Below are positions 22,823-31,059 of a stretch of DNA of 38,457 nucleotides, piece by piece (the first letter of the stretch is position 1; every line of letters begins with the position of its first letter). The notes below the pieces were generated by a model. That model was not told the origin of the DNA, searched no databases, and was given only the letters and a program-made list of their open reading frames with translations. The DNA lies in the IMG/VR virus record IMGVR_UViG_3300044720_000008, positions 1 to 38,457 of that record; one strand, 5' to 3'. Source of the stretch: a virus. A program made the position numbers and the translations under genes.

Positions 22823-24037
22823 TCAGCCCTCAATGATGTCGTTAAGAGAACCATGAGCATTACGCTGGTTGGTTCCAACTTCGTAGTAGGACTTAATCAG
22901 ACCCTCCCAAGCATCAAAGTCATGGACCCACTTAAGAACAGTTCCATCCTTATCAGCCCAATGCCACGGCTTGCTACGGAAAATCTTGATCTTAGGCTCA
23001 GTGACAAAACGAGCCTTGTTCGGAGGAGCATCCACATCCTCAACCAGCGGAATTTCCTTAGCACCGTAGTTAAACGGAAGCCCCTGGAAACCACCAGCGT
23101 ATTCCTTAGTGTCAGTGTAACGCCGCTGCTGAGTAAGCAGGTTGAAATAAGCACGACGAACACCAAGACTAGTGAAGATAGCAGTAGGACGCTGACCAGA
23201 CTTAACTCTAATGCCGTCACAAAGCTCAATCATAATGCCTTCAGAGAGAGCCCGAAGAGTACCAGCGCCAGCAGGGTTATTACGGATAACTGCCTTCCAC
23301 TTGGGTTGGGCAGCAACAGTAACACCATGAAGAGTAACAGTGTCAGAAATAATGTTGCCGAAACCGGAAGGTTCACGAAGAGTACCACCAACGTAGTTAC
23401 CCTCACGATAAATTCCATCCGTTGACGAAGCTGTAGCATCAGCACCGTCATAGGTAACAACAAGAGTAGTTTCGTTGATAGCAGTAATGTTACGTGCTAG
23501 TGCAATAGTTGCACCGTTAGAACGTGTAAGAATGTCAATACGCATGTTAATTTCAAGGTATTGAATGTTGTCTACAGTAACAGTGTTAGCACCATCAGCT
23601 GTAACAGAAGCCAACAGTCCAGTCTGGTCACCATAGGTAATACGGTTTTCGTCCTTCGCAATGTCATCCTTGATGCGGTTCATTTCCTCGTCAAGACCTG
23701 AAGCAAACGACTGCGGATTCGTGTCCGCAAGCTCCATGACTTGACCAGTAATACGAGCCCTAGCGTAACCATACTGAAGAGGAACATGAACAGCAGCATA
23801 GCCCTGGTTACCGGCAGCAGGGAGAGTTTCAAGCTCTCGTCTCCAACCTACACCAGTGTTACGAGTAACATGGATAGGAAAGTCAACGTACTTACCACCA
23901 ACAGTTTCAACCACTCCATCAGAAGTACGCTCAATGCGGGAACGAGCAACGTTCTCCTGGTTAATTTGGTCCTCAATACGACCCTCATAAACTTCCTTGA
24001 GAATCGCGTCAAGGGTGGTCATTGTTGCTTGAGCCAT
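22823..24037 (-). CDS. Major capsid protein (HK97-type), 404 aa
   Basis: Placed after the scaffold gene and before a strong terminator, with AAGGGAG ahead of ATG 24037 and strong codon bias (a long antisense open frame results). An N-terminal arm leads to a P-domain-like helix (FASGLDEEMNRIKDDIAKDENR), an insertion of about 70 residues (143-214) rich in beta strands, then LLTQQRRYTDTKEYAGG and GAKEIPLVEDVDAP, which recall the coat proteins of P22/podovirus type. The insertion resembles the 182-aa protein at 25757-26305. It forms the icosahedral shell. Confidence 0.85.
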   Translation of the reverse strand: MAQATMTTLDAILKEVYEGRIEDQINQENVARSRIERTSDGVVETVGGKYVDFPIHVTRNTGVGWRRELETLPAAGNQGYAAVHVPLQYGYARARITGQVMELADTNPQSFASGLDEEMNRIKDDIAKDENRITYGDQTGLLASVTADGANTVTVDNIQYLEINMRIDILTRSNGATIALARNITAINETTLVVTYDGADATASSTDGIYREGNYVGGTLREPSGFGNIISDTVTLHGVTVAAQPKWKAVIRNNPAGAGTLRALSEGIMIELCDGIRVKSGQRPTAIFTSLGVRRAYFNLLTQQRRYTDTKEYAGGFQGLPFNYGAKEIPLVEDVDAPPNKARFVTEPKIKIFRSKPWHWADKDGTVLKWVHDFDAWEGLIKSYYEVGTNQRNAHGSLNDIIEG

Positions 24038-24047
24038 TATAACTCCC

Positions 24048-24923
24048 TTATTGCCCGGCTTGATTAGCCTGGGTAATTACATTAGCAATTAAGTTTTTAA
24101 TGTCGCGGGAGTCATACGAACCAAGTCTCTGTGGTTCTGCCTGAGCAACAGCACCACCACCAGCAGATGAGAGCATTGCAGGAGGAAGGTTCGCAGTTGC
24201 TTGCGAAGCCTTATTAATGATCTCCTGTGCCATTGATTGCCATTGCTTAACGGCAGCTTCCCCATCAATACCGTTAGCAATAGCCATCGTAACATACTGC
24301 TCATCAAAGTCACCTAGTTCTGTTTTTAACAGACCCATGTAACTTTCAAACTCTGAGTCCTGCTGCGTCTCTGTTCTTTGAGTTTGTTCTCCAAGAACAT
24401 ACTGAGCGAGCGCCTCTAGAACTTGCTGCTGTTGTGTAAGCTGTTCAGTAATCTCAGGAGGAAGCCCCTGGATAACTTGGTCCGTCTGACTTCCCGCTTC
24501 ACTAGGAGGAGTCTGTTCCTTTCCATCTTCAATAGCAAGTGCTTCTCTAAGAGCCTGATACATCTTTTCAGGTTCTTCGTTAAGTACACGGTAAACTTCA
24601 GCCATTTGCTGAGTGGTTTCCGAGTCCCAACCAAGATCGGCATAAGGCTTGTATTGATTATGGAGGTCCTGGAATCTCCTAGTGGTTCCAGCATCCCACT
24701 TAGTTAAGTAGGGCTGAAGAATTTCACGGTGTTCCTCAGGAACATCTTTAAGAATGCCCTGTGCAAAATCGCTGTACTCGTGAGACGAGCCCTGGCCTTC
24801 GCTTCCACCTTCTGTACTCGTCCCACCAGAACCCCCACCTAATTCAGAGGGGTTTGCTTCAAACGCCATAAGCGAGTGGAAGCTCAGGAAGGACGAGCCC
24901 TGGAAGAATTTAAGTACCCACAT
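24048..24923 (-). CDS. Scaffolding protein, 291 aa
   Basis: Acidic, Q/E-rich, helical protein directly upstream of the major capsid gene: low-complexity G/S/E N-terminus, then helical segments (ILKDVPEEHREILQPYLTKW, TTQQMAEVYRVLNEEPEKMY) and a C-terminus rich in Q and A. This composition and position are those of phage scaffolds. ATG 24923 overlaps a GGGG ribosome-binding sequence at the end of the upstream gene; an internal ATG (24869, MAFEANPSE) would give a more usual N-terminus but has no clear site. Confidence 0.75.
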   Translation of the reverse strand: MWVLKFFQGSSFLSFHSLMAFEANPSELGGGSGGTSTEGGSEGQGSSHEYSDFAQGILKDVPEEHREILQPYLTKWDAGTTRRFQDLHNQYKPYADLGWDSETTQQMAEVYRVLNEEPEKMYQALREALAIEDGKEQTPPSEAGSQTDQVIQGLPPEITEQLTQQQQVLEALAQYVLGEQTQRTETQQDSEFESYMGLLKTELGDFDEQYVTMAIANGIDGEAAVKQWQSMAQEIINKASQATANLPPAMLSSAGGGAVAQAEPQRLGSYDSRDIKNLIANVITQANQAGQ

Positions 24924-24926
24924 TTC

Positions 24927-25217
24927 CTACCCCTTGTTTATTGTAATATCCACACTCATTTGAGGCTGTTCTGTACCTTCCGAAATTCTAGCTACCCATA
25001 GATCACAAGTATCTTCCGCATTGACTACACCAGCAACTCTTCTACAGGCGGAATTCTGTTCTCCTGTATTAAGGTAGTGATCACATTCAAAGCAAGTATC
25101 TTTAGTATTAGCGTTATCGTGTGGCCTATAATTAGCCTCTTCCTTAGTTATTTTACCACCTAGTCTATCTACTACATAAGCCTTCCTTTGTTTATCCGGT
25201 GCATACTGATCTCGCAT
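24927..25217 (-). CDS. Small four-Cys (HiPIP-like or zinc) protein, 96 aa
   Basis: Cys motif TCFECDHYLNTG, SACRRVAGVV and EDTCDLWV: CxxC, then C, then C-x-x-W, the spacing of high-potential iron-sulfur-like proteins that several phages encode in the head region. The N-terminus (QRKAYVVDRLGG) is basic. Whether it binds an Fe-S cluster or zinc cannot be told from sequence. Flanked by the disordered 177-aa gene and the scaffold gene with 3-nt gaps. Confidence 0.65.
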   Translation of the reverse strand: MRDQYAPDKQRKAYVVDRLGGKITKEEANYRPHDNANTKDTCFECDHYLNTGEQNSACRRVAGVVNAEDTCDLWVARISEGTEQPQMSVDITINKG

Positions 25218-25220
25218 ATC

Positions 25221-25754
25221 TTAACCGTTCTTGGGCTTAGCGCCTTTTTGAGTATTAGTTTGACTGCGATATAGAGACTTGATTCCACCAAAAAGACTCT
25301 TAACCGCATTAGCTGTTTCAGTTCCAGCATTCCTACCACCAATACTAGCAGTAGGTCCACCGCCAATTTTGTTTAGTACCTTATCTGCACCAGATCTAGC
25401 ACCTGACGTAGCAGTTCCCAGCGTGGATGGCTTTCCTACAGTGGGGGATACACGTCTAACAGCAGCAGCAGGCGCAGAGGCAGGCATCGGAACTGAACTA
25501 GGCTTAGCTGTAGTTGCAGTAATATTCCCAGAATCACCTTTTGCACTACTTGCAGCTGCGGTATTAATGGCCTGACTGGAGGAAGCCTTCAAACGCTGAG
25601 GAGAATAATACCGCTCCATTGCAGTTTTAAACTCTGGGGAATTATTACCAGAGTTATACTGCTTCAATGCAGCAGACATCCCCATCTTTTTAATTGAATC
25701 AATAGTTGATTGACTTACTTTTTGATTAGTGGGGGGTGCTTGGGGATCAGGCAT
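25221..25754 (-). CDS. Disordered head-region protein, 177 aa
   Basis: S/A/P/T/G-rich, basic, low-complexity protein with only a short structured N-terminus (STIDSIKKMGMSAALKQY, EFKTAMERYY). The C-terminus is basic (NTQKGAKPKNG). No family recognised. Located between the capsid-like 182-aa gene and the four-Cys gene; perhaps a minor head or DNA-associated protein. Confidence 0.6.
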   Translation of the reverse strand: MPDPQAPPTNQKVSQSTIDSIKKMGMSAALKQYNSGNNSPEFKTAMERYYSPQRLKASSSQAINTAAASSAKGDSGNITATTAKPSSVPMPASAPAAAVRRVSPTVGKPSTLGTATSGARSGADKVLNKIGGGPTASIGGRNAGTETANAVKSLFGGIKSLYRSQTNTQKGAKPKNG

Positions 25755-25756
25755 AA

Positions 25757-26305
25757 TTACCCCTTAATTGAACCCAACTGGTCATTAACTCTAATAGCAT
25801 AGATCATATCGTTCATAGTCATTTTATCAAGTTCAGTCGCTGAATAGGTAGTTGCAGAAATAGCAGTAAGTCTAGCTCTCATCGCATCAATGCTACCAAA
25901 GTTAAAGTTATCAAAACCGCTACCTACGCCCAACCCACCATTGAGGTTAGCGTAGTCCTCCCTACCACCACCAGCAGGTACAGCAGGGGGCTGTGCCAGC
26001 TCCCACTGACCCGTAAGATAAATACCAAACAGAGTAGTTAGTGTAGCATCTGCTCCAGTGTATACAACAGTATTAGTTACATTATCCACTGACTGTACCA
26101 CACGACCGACAAATCCAGCGCCAACAGCACCTGTAGTTTTAGTTAAAGCATCAATAACCAAACCTACCCTAAAATTACGAATATCAGCTGCTGACACAGT
26201 AAAACCATTAGCCGTATCCGTAACCACTGTTCCAAGAAGTGTCTCATCAACTTTGTCTACAGCACAAACACCTACCTCATTGCCAATCATAGCGCGTGCG
26301 CACAT
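25757..26305 (-). CDS. Capsid-segment paralogue, putative minor head protein, 182 aa
   Basis: Residues about 31-100 resemble residues 150-214 of the major capsid protein: both have a TV/TVS strand, then IDILT/IDALT, and VTYDGADAT...GIY against VVYTGADAT...GIY. The remainder is G/P-rich, with SGFDNFNFGSIDAMRARL later and a helical C-terminus. This suggests a protein derived from, or sharing, the capsid insertion domain, possibly a decoration or minor head protein. Start overlaps the stop of the 32-aa gene (TAATG). Confidence 0.7.
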   Translation of the reverse strand: MCARAMIGNEVGVCAVDKVDETLLGTVVTDTANGFTVSAADIRNFRVGLVIDALTKTTGAVGAGFVGRVVQSVDNVTNTVVYTGADATLTTLFGIYLTGQWELAQPPAVPAGGGREDYANLNGGLGVGSGFDNFNFGSIDAMRARLTAISATTYSATELDKMTMNDMIYAIRVNDQLGSIKG

Positions 26306-26403
26306 TATTTCTTACCCTTCTGTAGCTTACGCTTTGCTGCTGCCGTATGGCCTTTCTCTTCAGCAGTCCAGCGCTTTGCTATATCTGGATGCTGACTATA
26401 CAT
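26305..26403 (-). CDS. 32-aa peptide with RKLQKG motif
   Basis: A 32-codon frame beginning MYSQHPDIAKRW and ending HTAAAKRKLQKGKK. Its ATG is 4 nt after the portal stop and its TAA overlaps the next ATG (TAATG), so the gap between portal and the 182-aa gene is used exactly by this frame. The terminal basic motif recurs in three other small late proteins. Probably a real, conserved virion-associated or packaging peptide; function unknown. Confidence 0.55.
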   Translation of the reverse strand: MYSQHPDIAKRWTAEEKGHTAAAKRKLQKGKK

Positions 26404-26407
26404 GAAC

Positions 26408-28411
26408 TTACGTTGCTGCTGGCTGCGAAACGGCACCCCCACCTCCTTGAGGAGCGCCCCCATTGAGTTGAGGCTGGCTACCATTTGGCGGCATTCCTCC
26501 TACAGGTTGCGGAAGAGGTACTTGTTGACCTCTACCAATAGCAATCAACTTAGGATCATCTGGAGCTAGCTGCATCCCTAGCATAAGTGCCATCTTCTGA
26601 CGATGTCCACTTATGTGCTGTTGGAATGCAGTCTTCTGCTCGTCCTTGAGATTCTCATATTCCTCAGTCTTGCAATAACCCTCATGCTCTTGAACATGAA
26701 CAATATCAATGTCGTAAGTGTTAGGTCCAAATGCAGGCTCTCCGATCGATAGCCTGTCATTTTCTCTCTGAGCCTGTCGGGCATCACGTTGCAGTTCTTC
26801 ATACATACGTCCAGTCTCGGACATATTAAGGTACTTAAGCCCCTGCTCAGGAGGAACATACCCATCCTTCATTAACTCCAGAATGAATGCTTGCTTCGCT
26901 GCTCTAGATACAGGTGTTGCAGAACCAGACTCAATCTTGAAGTTAGTATTACCACGAATACTTTCAGCCGAAAACTTATGTGCTTCCCACTTACCATTGA
27001 CACCTGTAACTTGTACCATCCTCTCAGCCTGCCAGAACTGAGCAACATGAGAGAGGAAGTGTCTTCCGAGTCTTTCTACTCCCTCTTCTAAGCTAGCTAC
27101 AGTAAGCAACAACTTAGAGTCATCCTGCTCCTGTAGGAAAGAAATAGCAGTAGCAGCACTTACTCCCGGAGGAGCATTGCCACGAGAGATGTCATGCTGT
27201 GAAGCACTGTCATCCATGTCAAGCTTAATACGCTCCACTTCATCAATAACATAAGATGGTAGGTTTTGAAGTGGAAGAGGCTGGGGAGGAGCGAAACCAG
27301 GAGTGTAAAAAATGATAAGCCCAGGCTCACTAGTGATACGGTTAGGGTCCACCGAACCACGAACAGCCACCAATTGTGGCTTTGACATTCTGTTCTTTGC
27401 TTCAACAATCTGACTCCTAGTGCGGTTGTATTCTTTTTGCAAAGGAATCAAGTCTGCAATAGAAGATTCACCATAAAAACGACCTGTAGGGATGTGGTCA
27501 AGCTTCGTGTATGGGTATTCCTTATGTTCATAAGGCCAACCTTCCTTAGAATACAGAAGCTTGTCCTTAGTAGCCATAATGAATAGCCCATCGGGAAACT
27601 TGCTATTAGGCTGAAACCATCCTTCTCTAACTGAAACGTAACGCTCCTGATTAGAAGAACCACCAACCCCTAGCGCTGAAAGGAATCTCTGCTCAAAAAT
27701 ACCACCCCCAGAAGCACTTGAATCTGGCTGAACATCTACATCAAAATTCTTCTTAATCCAACCAGGATCTTTAGCCATCTCTTGAATAAGAAATGGCTGA
27801 TTTTCCAATTCCTGCTCCTGAAGATCAGGAACAATCATATGGAACGGAGTTACAGGTTCAGCACAAATCTTACCCTTCACCTTATCCGAATCCATTGCAT
27901 TCTTATCGTACCAGTCTTTCACAAAACTGGTACCACAAATAAGCTCCCAGAACACGGCTTGGCGAATAACACGGTTCATGTGGTTTTCACGCCACAGATA
28001 TTCGTGAATATTCTCACCAGCCCTAGCTCCAGCTAAATCAGCTTCGTCTGTAGTAGATGGAATTACAAAGCCCCTCGGCTTCTCTTTGGTGATTTTAGCA
28101 AGCTCCCCACGAACAACAGTCCTAATGCGATTACATACAAACCTAACTCGCCAAGAGGGAGCTGCCGGTTCGTACAGTTTTGAGTAGCTAACATCAGAAG
28201 AGTATCCAGTTGCATCCAAAGCTCCAGACGTAGCCCATTGCACATAATGCTTTCCAAAGTAAAAAGCCATGTGCATGTACCACAAACGCTCAAAGTTGAA
28301 GCGACCCTGTCTAGCAAGATTATATGACTTATTAAAGTAGTCTACCAGTTCCTTTTCAGGATTGCCAGTCGACAACTTGTTTGCAATCAAATCTCGGATT
28401 GCAGTAGCCAT
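26408..28411 (-). CDS. Portal protein, 667 aa
   Basis: Portal of P22-like type: N-terminal helices, AFYFGKHYVQW, FVCNRIRTVVRGELAKI, later GRFYGESSIADLIPLQKEYNRTRSQIVEAKNR (a conserved stem/wing region of podovirus portals) and SGSATPVSRAAKQAFI, ending in a G/P-rich tail. It forms the dodecameric vertex for DNA packaging and tail attachment. Order terminase-portal-scaffold-capsid is as expected. Confidence 0.9.
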   Translation of the reverse strand: MATAIRDLIANKLSTGNPEKELVDYFNKSYNLARQGRFNFERLWYMHMAFYFGKHYVQWATSGALDATGYSSDVSYSKLYEPAAPSWRVRFVCNRIRTVVRGELAKITKEKPRGFVIPSTTDEADLAGARAGENIHEYLWRENHMNRVIRQAVFWELICGTSFVKDWYDKNAMDSDKVKGKICAEPVTPFHMIVPDLQEQELENQPFLIQEMAKDPGWIKKNFDVDVQPDSSASGGGIFEQRFLSALGVGGSSNQERYVSVREGWFQPNSKFPDGLFIMATKDKLLYSKEGWPYEHKEYPYTKLDHIPTGRFYGESSIADLIPLQKEYNRTRSQIVEAKNRMSKPQLVAVRGSVDPNRITSEPGLIIFYTPGFAPPQPLPLQNLPSYVIDEVERIKLDMDDSASQHDISRGNAPPGVSAATAISFLQEQDDSKLLLTVASLEEGVERLGRHFLSHVAQFWQAERMVQVTGVNGKWEAHKFSAESIRGNTNFKIESGSATPVSRAAKQAFILELMKDGYVPPEQGLKYLNMSETGRMYEELQRDARQAQRENDRLSIGEPAFGPNTYDIDIVHVQEHEGYCKTEEYENLKDEQKTAFQQHISGHRQKMALMLGMQLAPDDPKLIAIGRGQQVPLPQPVGGMPPNGSQPQLNGGAPQGGGGAVSQPAAT

Positions 28412-28414
28412 ATG

Positions 28415-28786
28415 CTAGACTCTCTCTTGCTTGATTCCCAGTTCTTCTAACTCAGGACCAAGATCCACAATCACTTCACCAAGACCTACAGTTTCATTAT
28501 ATGACTGAGCAAAACGTCTTAACTCCTCTTCATCACTCATACCCTTACCTTCAATAGGATCAGAGGTCAAGGCTGAAGTCTGAAGCTGACTGTTCATTTG
28601 AGTGTAGCTCGTCCATTCCTTCGTCATGCAGCGATTCAGCAGTCTCTCCCTCTCCAATTCCCACTGAATCCTCTGCTGAGAAGAACTCCGCTGCTCCGCT
28701 TTCAGCAATCTTAGTAGCATACCCACCACGAACAACGACATTACCATCGTCGGTAAGACGATAGCCAGCACTTGCCAAGGCGTCAT
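28415..28786 (-). CDS. Single-TM protein with charged coiled coil, 123 aa
   Basis: ATG 28786 is preceded by GGAGAAG. N-terminal TM helix (about residues 4-29, VLAIVLPTMVMSLFVVGMLLRLL), then a charged coiled-coil with LERERLLNRCMTKEW, a motif I recall from actinobacteriophage small membrane proteins encoded near terminase/portal genes. The acidic C-terminus reads ELEELGIKQERV. The first 227 bp also lie inside the 162-aa gene in another frame. Role unknown. Confidence 0.65.
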   Translation of the reverse strand: MTPWQVLAIVLPTMVMSLFVVGMLLRLLKAEQRSSSQQRIQWELERERLLNRCMTKEWTSYTQMNSQLQTSALTSDPIEGKGMSDEEELRRFAQSYNETVGLGEVIVDLGPELEELGIKQERV

Positions 28787-29048
28787 GAATCTTCTCCAAA
28801 TCACCTAATCTCTTAATTAGCTCATAGTTCTGAGCCTGTAGCTCCTCATTAGAGATACGGAGTTCTTTATACTCATCAAAACTAAGATAAGCATACAGCT
28901 TAGCCATTTCACCCAGACACATATTACAAATGTAAAATGCACCATCGTAATCTAAAGAAATTCCGGTATCAACATAGGAATCTCTAATAGACGCTCTACA
29001 AATGAAACAGCATCCAGGTGGTAGTGTTGGCGCATAGACTAACTGCAT
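28560..29048 (-). CDS. CxxC protein with coiled coil, 162 aa
   Basis: N-terminal zinc-finger-like pairs CFIC (near residue 15) and CNMC (near 41), a coiled-coil stretch (ELRISNEELQAQNYELIKRLGDLEKI), then a G/V turn region and an acidic, disordered C-terminus (residues 110-162). The acidic tail is encoded where the membrane protein gene overlaps in another frame, which fits a tail free of structural constraint. Start overlaps the stop of the preceding gene. Confidence 0.65.
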   Translation of the reverse strand: MQLVYAPTLPPGCCFICRASIRDSYVDTGISLDYDGAFYICNMCLGEMAKLYAYLSFDEYKELRISNEELQAQNYELIKRLGDLEKIHDALASAGYRLTDDGNVVVRGGYATKIAESGAAEFFSAEDSVGIGEGETAESLHDEGMDELHSNEQSASDFSLDL

Positions 29049-29554
29049 TAGAACTCCGGAGCAGGTACAATACCCTCTTCAGCAGCCATTGCAGCAGGAG
29101 CAGGAGAAGGTTCTGTATCAGAAGTAGGTGCAGTAGTAGGAGTTTCGTTCTCAGGAACAGAAGTAGTTTCATTCTTCATAGGAACCCTAGTGTCCTCAAC
29201 AGGCTCCCCTGTTTCAGGATCAGCTTCGACATAACCCTCTCTAGTCTTGTCAGGCTCCGGCTCAAACTTTGAACGACGCTCCTGCATCTTCTCATCCTCA
29301 ATCATATCAAGATAAGTAGCAGGCTGGTCAAAAGACCGCTCACTCACAGTAATATCAAGGTACTTGTCTTGATTTGAAGAACCAATAACAGTAACCTCAC
29401 CACGAGCATTGTTGATCTTCACTGAATCAACAAGCATTGCTCTGCCGTTAGACCGCCAAACTTCCCTACCATTAACTCTAATAACATACTCTTCTACAGA
29501 AGCAAGCTCTTGGTTGGGGGAAGTATCTGCAACAGCGTTACTAGTATCAGTCAT
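29048..29554 (-). CDS. Acidic hypothetical protein, 168 aa
   Basis: Residues about 20-75 form a beta-rich segment (VEEYVIRVNGREVWRSNGRA, GEVTVIGSSNQDKYLDITV), followed by a charged helix and an E/P/T-rich disordered tail (about 100-168). No family recognised. Encoded just after the large terminase with 1-bp overlap. Confidence 0.6.
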   Translation of the reverse strand: MTDTSNAVADTSPNQELASVEEYVIRVNGREVWRSNGRAMLVDSVKINNARGEVTVIGSSNQDKYLDITVSERSFDQPATYLDMIEDEKMQERRSKFEPEPDKTREGYVEADPETGEPVEDTRVPMKNETTSVPENETPTTAPTSDTEPSPAPAAMAAEEGIVPAPEF

Positions 29555-31059
29555 TACCAGTCGTCTCCTAGATTAGGATCGTACACCTTCTGAGTACTTA
29601 CTGATGTAAGCTCGTCGTCATATCTGTCATCAGCCGATACCGCAGTTGTAGCTCCGTGCTTATCCATTGGAGCAGATTTAGGAGCGTGTGTACCTGAATC
29701 AAGTTCAGGTCTGCTTGCGATAAGGTACCTGAGTGCATCTGCTGCGTGATCATCCTTTTTATGCTGTTCTTCTTTTTTATTTTTGTCATCTCGTGACTTC
29801 TTATTAGCCCAATGAGCCCACCTTAATCTTGCAATCTCTCGGATGAGGTTCGTACAATTCCTGGTGATAATGAGTTGAGGTACTCCGTTAACCCCTGTAA
29901 GATAACGAGCAACTCTGTTAATTCCTGCTTTTTGATCGTTGTTACCAAGGACGATGGGTATGCCATAATCCGTGTATTCAATAAGGACCGAAGTTCCTGT
30001 AATTGGATCAATATTCCTAATAGATGGATCTCCGACATAATAATCGGGATATCTTCCATGCTCCTGGTTAATACGATGCACTTCTTCCGCGTGAGTCCGA
30101 ATAATCTCCCCGGACTTATAATATTCATCGAAGACAACAACTCGTCCGTCTTTGTTAACGCCCGCCCAAAGCCACGCTGTAGCGTTTGAAAATCCATGAT
30201 CCATCCCCGCTACTAGAAGCCAATCATCAGGTATTGTGACTTCATCTCTAACATGCTTAGACGGATCAAACATTTTATAGATGAGTCCACCAATCTGAAT
30301 GAACTTACCCTTACGTCTTGCTTCTAGTTCCTCATCCGTAAGACCAGAGAGAAGTACATTAGCATCTCCCCAATTAACATAGGGATTATCGTCCATTTGC
30401 ACTTCAACCACTTTAACATTCGTATCCTCTTTTGCTGCCAAGTACAGCTCATCATAAATCCAGGATGACATACCATCTACAGGGGTCATCGTAATCCAGA
30501 AACTTCCACTTGTATCAAGGAGCCGTTGCAAACACTCAATGTACACATCACGTGGCGGTTCCTCATCGAACCATATGAAATGTCTACTGGTACCAGCGAA
30601 TTTATCAACATCTTGATCCATTGACATAAATTCAAGAGTGCTTCCATTGGTCAGAGTGAGAATTCTAGTTTCTTTGCTGAACGCTTTCTCCCAAGATCCA
30701 CCTAATAGTTCACTAGCTGGCATCCATCTGGCAATTTCAGGCTTGACAATTTTCTCAACTCCGTTAACGAAGTCGACAGATACACAACGTCCACGTACAG
30801 GCGGCGAAGGGGTTTGTATATACGGGTGTTTACCTGTAAGCCACATAACGGCTTCAGTTGCTCCACCAACTGTTTTTCCAGATCGGTTACCTCCAAGGAA
30901 CAACCGCTTGTGGGCAGTTGAACCATGAAACTCAATTTGCTTTTCATGCGGCTTATATCCATATAAATTAGGCCTTAGAACCTGGGCACGAAGCCCCTCT
31001 GTTAGAGTCCGTAATGCAGTTCTAGTATCCTTGATCTTAGATTGCTTAGGGCTAGGCAC
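29554..31059 (-). CDS. terL: Terminase large subunit, 501 aa
   Basis: Packaging ATPase/nuclease. Walker A is GGNRSGKT (residues 56-63), preceded by EKQIEFHGSTAHKRLFL; Walker B is HFIWFDEEPP. The C-terminal nuclease domain has GMDHGFSNATAW (first Asp), VGDPSIRNID and DDHAADALRYL (last metal ligand). Such enzymes translocate and cut concatemers. Headful or cos cutting cannot be told from sequence alone. Lies after a tail-fibre gene, unlike the usual small terminase-large terminase pair. Confidence 0.92.
   Translation of the reverse strand: MPSPKQSKIKDTRTALRTLTEGLRAQVLRPNLYGYKPHEKQIEFHGSTAHKRLFLGGNRSGKTVGGATEAVMWLTGKHPYIQTPSPPVRGRCVSVDFVNGVEKIVKPEIARWMPASELLGGSWEKAFSKETRILTLTNGSTLEFMSMDQDVDKFAGTSRHFIWFDEEPPRDVYIECLQRLLDTSGSFWITMTPVDGMSSWIYDELYLAAKEDTNVKVVEVQMDDNPYVNWGDANVLLSGLTDEELEARRKGKFIQIGGLIYKMFDPSKHVRDEVTIPDDWLLVAGMDHGFSNATAWLWAGVNKDGRVVVFDEYYKSGEIIRTHAEEVHRINQEHGRYPDYYVGDPSIRNIDPITGTSVLIEYTDYGIPIVLGNNDQKAGINRVARYLTGVNGVPQLIITRNCTNLIREIARLRWAHWANKKSRDDKNKKEEQHKKDDHAADALRYLIASRPELDSGTHAPKSAPMDKHGATTAVSADDRYDDELTSVSTQKVYDPNLGDDW

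Noticed and set aside
22853-23425. Long rightward open frame (190 codons) opposite the capsid gene
   Set aside because: Same cause: capsid codon bias. Composition is S/T/N-rich without domains and there is no rightward transcription here.
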